Origin: Clostridia bacterium | GTDB lineage: Bacteria; Bacillota; Clostridia; Christensenellales; Borkfalkiaceae | Direction: 5' to 3' | Assembly: GCA_017648525.1 (NCBI GenBank) | Contig: JAGCIP010000208.1 | Coordinates: 1-6,365 of the forward strand | DNA length: 6,365 bases | In this document: positions 1 to 6,365 of the stretch, one piece after another | How positions within the stretch are numbered: the stretch's first letter is position 1 | Layout of the letters: each line of letters starts with the position of its first letter | Notes under the pieces: model-generated | Database searches by the model: none | Told to the model about the DNA's origin: nothing | Seen by the model: only the letters and a program-made list of their open reading frames with translations | Made by a program: the position numbers and the translations under genes

Positions 1-1
1 A

Positions 2-658
2 TTGATAATTATGCCTATGTGCTTAGTTATAAGTTTCTTTATTTACAAGAAGATTGCGGGGTATAAAGTATTTAGAATTATTTTCTATTTACCTGCAATA
101 ATTTCTGGTATGGTTTACGTTACGGCATTTACTGAATTAGTGCATCCTAACGGTCCTATTTGTGAAATTGTTAGAATGCTTGGCGGTAGCGTTAACGAAA
201 TCGGTGTTCTTGCGCGACCCGAAACAGCAACTAATACAATTTTGATTTACACTATCTTAACAGGTTGTACCGGCAACGTTCTAATTTTTGGTGGCGGTAT
301 GGCTAGAATTCCCGACGAAGTTTTAGAGGCTGCAAAGTTAGACGGTTGTGGACCTTTTAAGGAATTAGTTTCAATTATATTCCCGCTTATTTGGCCGACT
401 GTTTCAACTCAACTTATTTTCGCTATGACGGGATTCTTTGGTACGAGTGGACCTATTCTTTTATTCCCGCACGCTAATAATGACGTAACGACTATCTCGT
501 TCTGGATATTTGAGCAAGTTTACGGTACGGGTGGTTTAGGTGGAACAGGTTTCTATAACGTCGTTTCTGCGGCAGGTTTATGCTTTACGGCGGTAGGTGT
601 TCCGGTTATACTTTTCACACAATTCCTTATCAACAGAATTGACAAGGTTGAATACTAA
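2..658 (+). CDS. CUT1 sugar ABC transporter permease, MalF/UgpA type (5' truncated)
   Basis: Inner-membrane subunit of a carbohydrate importer, pairing with the permease encoded just downstream. The visible 218 residues include about five membrane segments (roughly residues 2-16, 25-45, 78-98, 133-155, 185-210). Between the third and fourth lies the EAA loop that contacts the ATPase: EAA at 109-111, DG at 114-115, Pro128 and Pro132. The FFGTSGPILLF stretch (145-155) and the C-terminal NRIDKVEY tail are also typical of CUT1 permeases. Family members usually have about 290-320 residues, so some 75-100 N-terminal residues, including the first membrane segment, lie upstream of the window. The TTG at position 2 is simply an internal codon, not a believable start. 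The TAA stop is followed after 13 nt by the next start. The permease family is secure; the transported sugar is not readable. Confidence 0.93.
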   Translation: MIIMPMCLVISFFIYKKIAGYKVFRIIFYLPAIISGMVYVTAFTELVHPNGPICEIVRMLGGSVNEIGVLARPETATNTILIYTILTGCTGNVLIFGGGMARIPDEVLEAAKLDGCGPFKELVSIIFPLIWPTVSTQLIFAMTGFFGTSGPILLFPHANNDVTTISFWIFEQVYGTGGLGGTGFYNVVSAAGLCFTAVGVPVILFTQFLINRIDKVEY

Positions 659-667
659 AAGGAGGTG
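659..667 (+). promoter_or_regulatory. Strong ribosome binding site fixing the start of the second permease
   Basis: AAGGAGGTG begins directly after the TAA of the first permease and sits 4 nt before the ATG at 672. It is a near-perfect match to the anti-Shine-Dalgarno sequence. It decides the start at 672 over the in-frame ATG at 597, which lies inside the upstream gene and has no such site. Confidence 0.9.
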
Positions 668-671
668 CATT

Positions 672-1592
672 ATGAATAATTCTAAAATTAAAAAATCTTC
701 TGGAAACGCCCTTTCAAGAAAAACAAAAGGCGAAAAAATAGTTTATACAATTTTCCTTGTGTTGTTCATCATATATGCATTGATGTTAATTTATCCTATA
801 TATTACCTTATAATCAATTCATTTCAAGACGGCTTTATTTATAACGACTTAAAAACGGGTGATTTAAATCCCTTTGCTTTTCCGGAAATATGGCACTTTG
901 AAAACTATATTGAATCATTAAGTATGAGCGCAACAAGTGCAAGTGGTAATACCATTTATTTACCGACTATGTACTTTAACAGTTTGTGGATTTGTGGCCT
1001 TACCGTTGGTTTGAGCGTATTTATGTGCTGTGTGACAGGATACGTTATGTCAAAATACACCTTTAAGGCTCGCGGTTTTATATACGGTGTAATTATATTT
1101 ACTATGACAATCCCAGTTGTCGGCTCATCTGGCTCAATGTTTAAACTGTGTAACGATCTAAACATATATAATACTGTTTTCCACGTTTTATTAGTGCATT
1201 TAGGTGGTTTAGGTTTTAACTTCTTGGTTATGTATGGCTTTTTCTCGAATATTTCGTGGTCATATGCAGAAGCTGTATATATTGATGGTGGTGGCGACTT
1301 TACCGTTTTCTTTAAGATAATGTTGCCACAAGCAAAAGCCTGCATTTTAACCTTGTGTATAGTTGCATTTATTACCGAATGGAACGATTACGTAGCACCT
1401 CTTATGTATTTGCCCGACTATCCAACCGTTGCGTCTGGTTTGTACTTAATAACAAGAGATGCGGTTAGAGACAACCAGGTTCCACGTTCGTTTGCAGCGT
1501 TAATAGTAAGCGTAATACCTGTAATAGTTATATTTGCTTGCTTCTCAGATACTATTATGAAGAATTTTTCAGTCGGCGGATTGAAAGGATAA
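672..1592 (+). CDS. CUT1 sugar ABC transporter permease, MalG/UgpE type
   Basis: Second membrane subunit of the importer, complete at 306 residues, somewhat longer than the usual 270-290 because of an extended first periplasmic loop (about residues 52-100). After a basic cytoplasmic N-terminus come six likely membrane segments, near residues 23-48, 103-127, 136-157, 170-190, 222-243 and 275-292. The ATPase-contact EAA loop reads EAV at 200-202, DGG at 205-207 and Pro219. It is followed by the FITEWNDYVAPL motif (233-244) and a GGLKG C-terminus, both hallmarks of MalG-type CUT1 permeases. The start is chosen for the strong ribosome binding site 4 nt upstream. The gap to the preceding permease is 13 nt and to the following binding-protein gene 27 nt, so the three form a classic importer operon. 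No ATPase gene is present in the window; a shared MsmK-like ATPase encoded elsewhere is likely (inference). Confidence 0.95.
   Translation: MNNSKIKKSSGNALSRKTKGEKIVYTIFLVLFIIYALMLIYPIYYLIINSFQDGFIYNDLKTGDLNPFAFPEIWHFENYIESLSMSATSASGNTIYLPTMYFNSLWICGLTVGLSVFMCCVTGYVMSKYTFKARGFIYGVIIFTMTIPVVGSSGSMFKLCNDLNIYNTVFHVLLVHLGGLGFNFLVMYGFFSNISWSYAEAVYIDGGGDFTVFFKIMLPQAKACILTLCIVAFITEWNDYVAPLMYLPDYPTVASGLYLITRDAVRDNQVPRSFAALIVSVIPVIVIFACFSDTIMKNFSVGGLKG
1567..1586 (+). other. Possible small stem-loop at the permease / binding-protein boundary
   Basis: TTTCAGTC and GATTGAAA can pair over 8 bp (one G-U) around a GGCG tetraloop. It lies over the last codons of the second permease, 21 nt before the ribosome binding site of the solute-binding protein gene. 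There is no following T-tract, so it is not an intrinsic terminator. Hairpins at such boundaries sometimes stabilise the binding-protein message, but a short hairpin of this size may also arise by chance. Confidence 0.25.
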
Positions 1593-1619
1593 AATAAATA
1601 ATCTTTTGGAGGAAAATAT

Positions 1620-3245
1620 ATGAAAAAATTACTTAAAAAAGCCTTAACGCTTATGTTAGTGTCGATTATAATGCTTTCTTGTGTAGCGTGCGGTGGCACA
1701 AAGGCTGATGGTGAGAACGTATTAGAAATTTACGTTTATGAACAAGGCTATGGCATTAAATGGGTTAACGATTTAATTGATGCGTTCAAAGAAGAAAGTT
1801 GGGTAAAGGAAAAATATCCTGACCTTCAAATTTTAACGCCGGTTGATAACCGTACTATTGAGTTCGGAGAAAATCAACTTGCCCTTGGCTCAAAGAAGAA
1901 TACCTATGATTTGTTATTTACGGCACAATTAGGTTCTTATTATGGAACGAAAGAACTTCTTGATATTACCGACTTAGTTTATAATGCAAAAGTTCCGGGT
2001 GAAGAAGTTACTTATGCCGAAAAATTAAATGACAGCATAGAATCTGCATATTTGTTCACTGATATAAAAACAGGTGAAGAAAGCTATTACGCTGTTCCTT
2101 GGCAAGGTGGTATGTCTGCTATTTTATATAACAAAACCAGATTAGACGCTATGAAATTTGATGCACCAAGAACAACAGACGAGTTTATTGCAATTTGCGA
2201 AAGTGCTAAAAATGCAACTGAATCTATTCCCGCAATTATTCAATCCAACGATACGCAATACTGCAATACCTTTTTAGACGTTTGGTGGGCACAATATGAC
2301 ACCGTTTCTGGTCGTGAAGATTTCTATAATGGAATAGATAAAGATGGAGAAGTTTCCAACAAAATTTTCTCTGATTACCAAGGAAGACTTAAAGCATTAG
2401 AAATTTTTGAAGAATTATTTACTTTTAGCAACGGATATATTGATAACGGTTCATATAACGACGGTTATATGACCAGTCAATCAAACTTCTTGCAAGGTAA
2501 GAAGGGTTTGTTCCATTTTAACGGCGACTGGTTCTCACAAGAAATGAGCGCAACTACTGCAAATTTAATTGCTAACAATAGAAGAGTTGATGATATTAGA
2601 GTTTTAAAAACACCAATAATTAGTGCAATAGTTGATAATTGTTCTACCATTATGGGGGAAGCTGGCGGTACAGCAGACCAAGAACTTTCTGCATTAGTTA
2701 AAGCAATCGACGAAAATATCGCAGTTCTTGATTCTGACACAAACACTTATCACGGTGTTGGTTATAGCGTTTCTCCAGCTGATTTCAAAACTGTAAAAGA
2801 TGCTAGATGCGTTGTTGCGGGTGTTGCAGCAAACACTATGGGGGTAATTCCTTCATACGCAAAAGGTAAAAATATTGCTGTTGATTTCTTAAAGTTTATG
2901 GCAACTGACAAGGCTATTGCTATCTATACTGAAGCAACTTATGGTGCTACTGTTGATTTTACTTTTGACGTTGAAAGCTATGATAAGGATTTATACGATA
3001 GTTTGCCACAATTAAATAAAGATAAAATTAATTATTTCAAATCTTTTGATATAAGCATATTAAGAACCGTTGGAACTTTCCCGCTACACGTTTATGGGAC
3101 TGTAAATGCTTTCTATAACACTAGATATTATCAATCATTTGCTGACGTTAACGGTAGTGTAACTGCTTTAGATTTCTACAATAGAACACTTCAAGAGTGG
3201 ACGGTTGAGAAATTCCAGTCGGCAGTTAGAAATTCTTGGGACTAA
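1620..3245 (+). CDS. Extracellular solute-binding lipoprotein of a CUT1 sugar importer (SBP family 1)
   Basis: Membrane-anchored receptor that should capture a sugar outside the cell and deliver it to the two permeases upstream. The N-terminus has a KK-rich stretch and a hydrophobic core, then two candidate lipidated cysteines. Cys21 (context MLSC) fits the lipobox rule better; Cys24 (CVAC followed by GG) resembles common lipoprotein ends. Family features in order: mature start with ENVLEIYVYEQGYG (32-45), AVPWQGGMSAILYNKTRLDA (158-177), PRTTDEF (183-189), the FLQGKKGLFHFNGDW segment (290-304), and the C-terminal helix region NIAVDFLKFMATDKA (418-432). At 541 residues it is longer than MalE-like proteins (about 400-450). 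Trp48, Trp161, Trp222, Trp223 and Trp304 could stack on sugar rings (inference). The start is supported by GGAGG at 1608-1612, 7 nt before the ATG. Class is secure; ligand unknown, though the neighbouring GH123-like gene suggests an amino-sugar glycan. Confidence 0.92.
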   Translation: MKKLLKKALTLMLVSIIMLSCVACGGTKADGENVLEIYVYEQGYGIKWVNDLIDAFKEESWVKEKYPDLQILTPVDNRTIEFGENQLALGSKKNTYDLLFTAQLGSYYGTKELLDITDLVYNAKVPGEEVTYAEKLNDSIESAYLFTDIKTGEESYYAVPWQGGMSAILYNKTRLDAMKFDAPRTTDEFIAICESAKNATESIPAIIQSNDTQYCNTFLDVWWAQYDTVSGREDFYNGIDKDGEVSNKIFSDYQGRLKALEIFEELFTFSNGYIDNGSYNDGYMTSQSNFLQGKKGLFHFNGDWFSQEMSATTANLIANNRRVDDIRVLKTPIISAIVDNCSTIMGEAGGTADQELSALVKAIDENIAVLDSDTNTYHGVGYSVSPADFKTVKDARCVVAGVAANTMGVIPSYAKGKNIAVDFLKFMATDKAIAIYTEATYGATVDFTFDVESYDKDLYDSLPQLNKDKINYFKSFDISILRTVGTFPLHVYGTVNAFYNTRYYQSFADVNGSVTALDFYNRTLQEWTVEKFQSAVRNSWD

Positions 3246-3281
3246 TATTATTTTTTTGCTAATTAAATTTTTGGAGTTCTT

Positions 3282-5819
3282 ATGAAAAAGATAATAAAAC
3301 TAATTTTAACTAACGTGCTTGCTATTTTATTAGCGTTTAATATGCTTAGTTGTACTGATGTGCAATCTCGTAAACCCGTTGACCGTGCTAACGTTGACGT
3401 TTGGGGTTGTTCGTTCTATGAAAAAATTCTTCGAGACAAGCCGTCTACTGATTATAGCGATATAAGAACAGATGCGACCATTGACATTTTTATGGCGAAG
3501 GGTGAATTTCAAAGTGCGCAAATAGTGATTACGCCTAAGGTTAAAGTTTATGAATACAATGTTTCGGTTTCATCACTAAAATTAGTAGGTGGGGACGACT
3601 CTATCTCTGGTGATAATTTGCAAGTTCGTAAAGCGAAATATATTCAAGTGGTTAAAAATACTTCTATGAACGGCGCCCCCATTGGATATTATCCCGATGC
3701 AATGTTGCCTTTTTCTTCTGCTGTTGAGTATGAAGAAAACTATATCAACGAAAATGAAAATCAAAGTATTTATTTAACGGTTGAGACGGATTTAGACCAA
3801 ACGCCAGGTGTTTATACTGGTACAATGAATTTGGATTTTATTGATTTTATGCAAAGTGTACCTATAACCGTTAACGTGGTTGACCTTACCATTAGTGAAG
3901 AGCCACACGCTAAAAACTGTTATCTTGCAACTTGGAATAGTGCACACGGTGAATTAGATACTACACAAGGTTTAAGAGATGCTTATTATCAAGCGCTTAT
4001 CGACCATCGTTTAGCACCGTCATTAGTTCTTAAAGAGAACGACCACTCAACCGAGATGGTTAAAGAATACGTTAACACGGCTTTTAAATGGCTTTCAAAT
4101 CCTAAATGTTCAAACGTTGGTATTCCGTATGCTGAGACTACCGAATTATATAACGGTAAAAGTTATAATTGTATAGATAAAAACGTTTTTGAAAGATACC
4201 TTGATGCGTTCATGGCTAAAAGCCTTGAAACGGGTGTGAACATTATGGAGAAATTAGTTTTCTATAATGCAGTGATTGACGAAGCGTTCTATATTTATGT
4301 TAATAGACCGAAAGACCAAGTTCGTATCAATTATAAGGTTATGAATAATACCATAGCAAAGGTTGTAAAAAAATATGAAAATATAACCGTTGCTAATGAA
4401 ACATTTAAAAATGAAATTATTGAGTCATTAAAGGTGTTGCCTTGTATTCTTACTTGTCAATTTTCAGAAGAATATATAGAAGGCTGTGTAAATGAGGATG
4501 GATACATTAACTGTGATTGTCACATTAACTGTTATTCTCCTTTATACGACTTCTATGACAGTGAAGAAAACAGGGCTTATTACGATAGAGAAGAAGTTGT
4601 TGAAAAGTGGTGGTACGGTTGTAATTACCCTAGAGACCCATATCCAAGTACGCATACTGACGTTACCGATACGGTGGCACTTCGTGTTCTCGGTTGGATG
4701 CAAGCCGAATATGGCATTGTTGGTAACTTGAACTGGGCTGTTGATTACTACGTTACTTCTGGTGCTGAAAAGCGTGACGTTTTCGTTGAAGATTATTATG
4801 GTGAAAATGCAGACAGAACAAAAGGGGACGGTGGTGCAGCCGCTAATGGTGACGGTTACTTGTTTTATCCAGGCAGTCAATATGGATTAGATACTCCCGT
4901 AGCCTCTTTGCGTGTTGATGCGTTGCGTGATGCAATGGAAGAATATGAGGTTATTTACGCACTAAAAGAACAATATCGTATATTAGGTTTTTCCGCAGAC
5001 ACACTTATGGAAAACTTAGGTAAAAGTATGCACATTGGCGCACAAGTTACGTGTAGTTCTAGAGTGTATGAAGAAATGCGCCAAAAATTATACGCGTTAG
5101 CCATTGCCGCAAATTCTGAGGGTGGATTGTGTATTGTTGACTCAACTGATTTAGCGAACGGACAATTCAGAACAAAAATTTTTGTTAAAGATGGCGTTGA
5201 GATTAAAAATCACGGGCAATTATTAACAAACGGTGTAAGTGTTGAAGGTGGAAAGATCTATACTATTATTACTAATCTTGAAAACGCCACTAACTCAATC
5301 GACCTTACCTATACGATTAACGGAAAGGAATATTCCTACAATCAAAATTTAGGTGGTAAAGTTGTATACTTTAGTGCGCAAGATTTGTTAAATAGTTTCA
5401 AGGCTGATTCCGCAACAATCGATAGTTCTGTGGTTAGTGGCGAAATTTATGATAGTTCCTTTAATTTATTAAAGATTTTAATAAATCCCGTTCAAACAGG
5501 ACAACAAAGATTTTTATTTGAGAATGATTATTTAGCTCAATTAGACGGAAAAGTTGGCAAAATAACTTTCGTTATATATAACGGTAATGCAGAAGATTTG
5601 AAGGTTAGCGCCTATACTAAACACGCTAAAACGGCATATGAAATGTATGAAGAATATACATTAAAAGCTGGCGAAAGAACGATTATAAACATTTCACTTT
5701 CTGGCATAAACTGGGTTAAGAAAGGCAAATTAAATTCTATAAGATTTAAGATTGACGAAAGTAAAACTAACAGTATTAACACGCTTTACGTTGAATCGTT
5801 TCTTGTATCATACAACTAA
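3282..5819 (+). CDS. GH123/DUF4091-like glycoside hydrolase lipoprotein with C-terminal beta-rich domain
   Basis: Probable cell-surface glycosidase; characterised GH123 enzymes are beta-N-acetylgalactosaminidases. A signal peptide ends in lipobox MLSC (Cys24). An N-terminal beta-sandwich (about 38-205) contains AKGEFQSAQIVI (72-83) and TPGVYTGTMNLDF (174-186), patterns of the GH123 N-domain. The barrel-like region (about 210-610) carries an adjacent Asp333-Glu334 pair in VIDEAFY, matching the catalytic Asp-Glu dyad of GH123. It also has WWYGCNYPRDPYP (443-455), GWMQAEYGIVGNLNWAVDYY (471-490) and YPG plus SLRVDALRDAMEEYEVIYAL (529-531, 542-561), a DUF4091 hallmark. The dyad is followed by Ala rather than the usual Pro. 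Residues 388-447 hold seven cysteines, including CDCHINC. Residues about 620-845 form an extra beta-rich region that may bind carbohydrate. GGAG at 3273-3276, 5 nt before the ATG, supports the start; the gap to the binding-protein gene is 36 nt. Fold assignment is from remembered motifs; activity and substrate are inference. Confidence 0.82.
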   Translation: MKKIIKLILTNVLAILLAFNMLSCTDVQSRKPVDRANVDVWGCSFYEKILRDKPSTDYSDIRTDATIDIFMAKGEFQSAQIVITPKVKVYEYNVSVSSLKLVGGDDSISGDNLQVRKAKYIQVVKNTSMNGAPIGYYPDAMLPFSSAVEYEENYINENENQSIYLTVETDLDQTPGVYTGTMNLDFIDFMQSVPITVNVVDLTISEEPHAKNCYLATWNSAHGELDTTQGLRDAYYQALIDHRLAPSLVLKENDHSTEMVKEYVNTAFKWLSNPKCSNVGIPYAETTELYNGKSYNCIDKNVFERYLDAFMAKSLETGVNIMEKLVFYNAVIDEAFYIYVNRPKDQVRINYKVMNNTIAKVVKKYENITVANETFKNEIIESLKVLPCILTCQFSEEYIEGCVNEDGYINCDCHINCYSPLYDFYDSEENRAYYDREEVVEKWWYGCNYPRDPYPSTHTDVTDTVALRVLGWMQAEYGIVGNLNWAVDYYVTSGAEKRDVFVEDYYGENADRTKGDGGAAANGDGYLFYPGSQYGLDTPVASLRVDALRDAMEEYEVIYALKEQYRILGFSADTLMENLGKSMHIGAQVTCSSRVYEEMRQKLYALAIAANSEGGLCIVDSTDLANGQFRTKIFVKDGVEIKNHGQLLTNGVSVEGGKIYTIITNLENATNSIDLTYTINGKEYSYNQNLGGKVVYFSAQDLLNSFKADSATIDSSVVSGEIYDSSFNLLKILINPVQTGQQRFLFENDYLAQLDGKVGKITFVIYNGNAEDLKVSAYTKHAKTAYEMYEEYTLKAGERTIINISLSGINWVKKGKLNSIRFKIDESKTNSINTLYVESFLVSYN
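4504..4539 (+). repeat. 18-bp in-frame tandem duplication (16 of 18 identical) in the GH123-like gene
   Basis: ACATTAACTGTGATTGTC (4504-4521) is followed immediately by ACATTAACTGTTATTCTC (4522-4539), with only two differences. The unit is six codons, so the frame is kept. Read in frame it gives YINCDC then HINCYS, so the duplicated core is Ile-Asn-Cys, and the second copy's last codon changes Cys to Ser. It lies in the cysteine-rich part of the protein. Confidence 0.8.
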
Positions 5820-5820
5820 T

Positions 5821-5827
5821 AGGTGAG
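5821..5827 (+). promoter_or_regulatory. Ribosome binding site of the last gene, 2 nt from the ATG
   Basis: AGGTGAG starts 1 nt after the TAA of the GH123-like gene and precedes the ATG at 5830. It matches the 3' half of AAGGAGGTGA, so the short distance to the start still gives a normal alignment with the ribosome. It supports translation of the partial gene at the window end. Confidence 0.65.
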
Positions 5828-5829
5828 TT

Positions 5830-6365
5830 ATGAAGAAAATATTTTTATGTGTTCTCGCGTTGATAATGTGTTTTTCCTCAATAAGCGTTTTTGGGTGTAG
5901 CAATAAAGGTCAAAGTAGTGATGCTAGTGACGTTATGCTTGCTGATTTTGAACAATGGGGGCCCGATTTCCAGCTTATAAGGTTGTTTAATAATTTTGGT
6001 AAAGTTACTAGAAATAAAGATGAAAAATTTGTTAAAAACGGTAAATATTCTGCGAAATTTCAAACGGTTGGTGGGTATTTAAACGGCTCTAAACCGCTAA
6101 TATATTTTACTGCTATTTCAGATTTGTTTGAATTTGATTTTAGAGATTTTACTAAATATAGCGAAATTTGTGCTTATATGTACAATGCAACGAATAAAAC
6201 CAAGGAAGTTACCGTTGGTTTAGTTACTAGTATAGGTAGTAATAGTAGTATATCAACGGCACAAGGTCAAGTTTTTGTTCTAGAGCCTAACGCTTGGACA
6301 AGAATTGATTACTGGCTTGATTTTGATTTGCTAAATTTATTCGTTGACTTAAAGAACATTGAAGG
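5830..6365 (+). CDS. Secreted lipoprotein with N-terminal carbohydrate-binding-like domain (3' truncated)
   Basis: An open frame of 178 codons plus two bases runs without a stop from the ATG at 5830 to the window edge. It starts MKKIFLCVLALIMCFSSISV and reaches a lipobox-like VFGC with Cys23, so it should be a surface lipoprotein. After a short Ser/Asp-rich linker (24-34), residues 35-178 look like a galactose-binding-type jelly roll. The marks are an opening LADFEQWG (37-44), KNGKYSAKFQ (69-78), FDFRDFTKYSEICAYMYNAT (102-121) and LEPNAWTRIDYWLD (151-164), the order seen in many carbohydrate-binding modules. A similar order of motifs occurs in the C-terminal region of the preceding GH123-like protein. 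The start is only 10 nt past the previous stop and has an AGGTGAG site, so it belongs to the same operon. What follows the domain is unseen; it could be a second glycosidase or a non-catalytic binding lipoprotein. Confidence 0.85.
   Translation, partial: MKKIFLCVLALIMCFSSISVFGCSNKGQSSDASDVMLADFEQWGPDFQLIRLFNNFGKVTRNKDEKFVKNGKYSAKFQTVGGYLNGSKPLIYFTAISDLFEFDFRDFTKYSEICAYMYNATNKTKEVTVGLVTSIGSNSSISTAQGQVFVLEPNAWTRIDYWLDFDLLNLFVDLKNIE

Noticed and set aside
1..40. TTG at position 2 or nearby ATGs as a true start of the first gene
   Set aside because: The frame is open to the window edge, no ribosome binding site is visible, and a start here would remove the first membrane segment required of the family.
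597..671. Upstream in-frame ATG at 597 as the start of the second permease
   Set aside because: It would overlap the end of the first permease by 62 nt, adds a non-membrane, non-family N-terminus and has no good ribosome binding site. The ATG at 672 has AAGGAGGTG 4 nt upstream.
956..1345. Open frame on the minus strand inside the second permease
   Set aside because: Antisense to a clear permease gene, no ribosome binding site or recognisable protein pattern; a shadow of the coding strand.
1418..1699. Open frame on the minus strand across the permease / binding-protein boundary
   Set aside because: It covers two well-supported genes and their ribosome binding site on the other strand; no protein family features.
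2477..2746. Open frame on the minus strand inside the binding-protein gene
   Set aside because: Antisense shadow with no start signal or known motif.
3246..3281. T-run at 3251-3257 as an intrinsic terminator between the binding protein and the GH123-like gene
   Set aside because: There is no GC-rich stem before the seven T residues, only AT-rich DNA, so read-through is expected. I also see no believable -35/-10 pair for a new promoter in these 36 nt.
4492..4731. Overlapping + strand frame inside the GH123-like gene
   Set aside because: Threonine- and isoleucine-rich out-of-frame translation with no ribosome binding site; the real frame carries conserved GH123-like motifs here.
5803..5815. 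Inverted repeat TTGTA-TCA-TACAA at the end of the GH123-like gene
   Set aside because: A 5-bp AT-rich stem with no T-tract, within codons just before the stop; too weak for a terminator and likely chance.
5878..6063. Minus-strand frame at the start of the last gene
   Set aside because: Antisense to a lipoprotein signal peptide and domain with a good start; no independent support.

Overview
The window looks like part of one polycistronic glycan-uptake and processing operon from a low-GC Gram-positive bacterium, most likely an uncultured anaerobic member of the Bacillota (Clostridia-like). The reasons are AT-rich DNA, strong AGGAGG-type ribosome binding sites, three consecutive lipoprotein-type signal peptides, and a CUT1-type sugar importer with no ATPase gene beside it. 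The taxon is an inference; there is no rRNA or other phylogenetic marker here. The standard genetic code fits: Trp is TGG and all four visible stops are TAA.

Layout, all on the + strand. Positions 2-658: 3' part of a MalF/UgpA-type permease, start outside the window. Positions 672-1592: a complete MalG/UgpE-type permease. Positions 1620-3245: a 541-aa solute-binding lipoprotein. Positions 3282-5819: an 845-aa lipoprotein with a GH123/DUF4091-like glycosidase fold and an extra C-terminal beta-rich domain. Positions 5830-6365: the 5' end of another lipoprotein, running off the window, whose N-terminal half resembles a carbohydrate-binding jelly roll. Gaps between genes are only 13, 27, 36 and 10 nt, with no convincing terminator or promoter inside, so the genes are probably co-transcribed. 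No stretch over 40 nt is left without a gene.

How the genes may work together (inference): the two surface lipoproteins bind and trim an amino-sugar-containing glycan outside the cell. The binding protein passes the released sugar or oligosaccharide to the two-permease channel, powered by an ATPase encoded elsewhere, as is common for CUT1 importers in Bacillota. The GH123-like protein hints at a beta-N-acetylgalactosaminide, but the substrate cannot be read from sequence.

The least ordinary points are a cysteine-rich insert in the GH123-like protein that seems to have grown by an 18-bp in-frame tandem duplication, an apparently related C-terminal module in two neighbouring lipoproteins, and a marked preference for NAC over NAT codons directly before valine codons. 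I saw no mobile element, CRISPR array, RNA gene or riboswitch.
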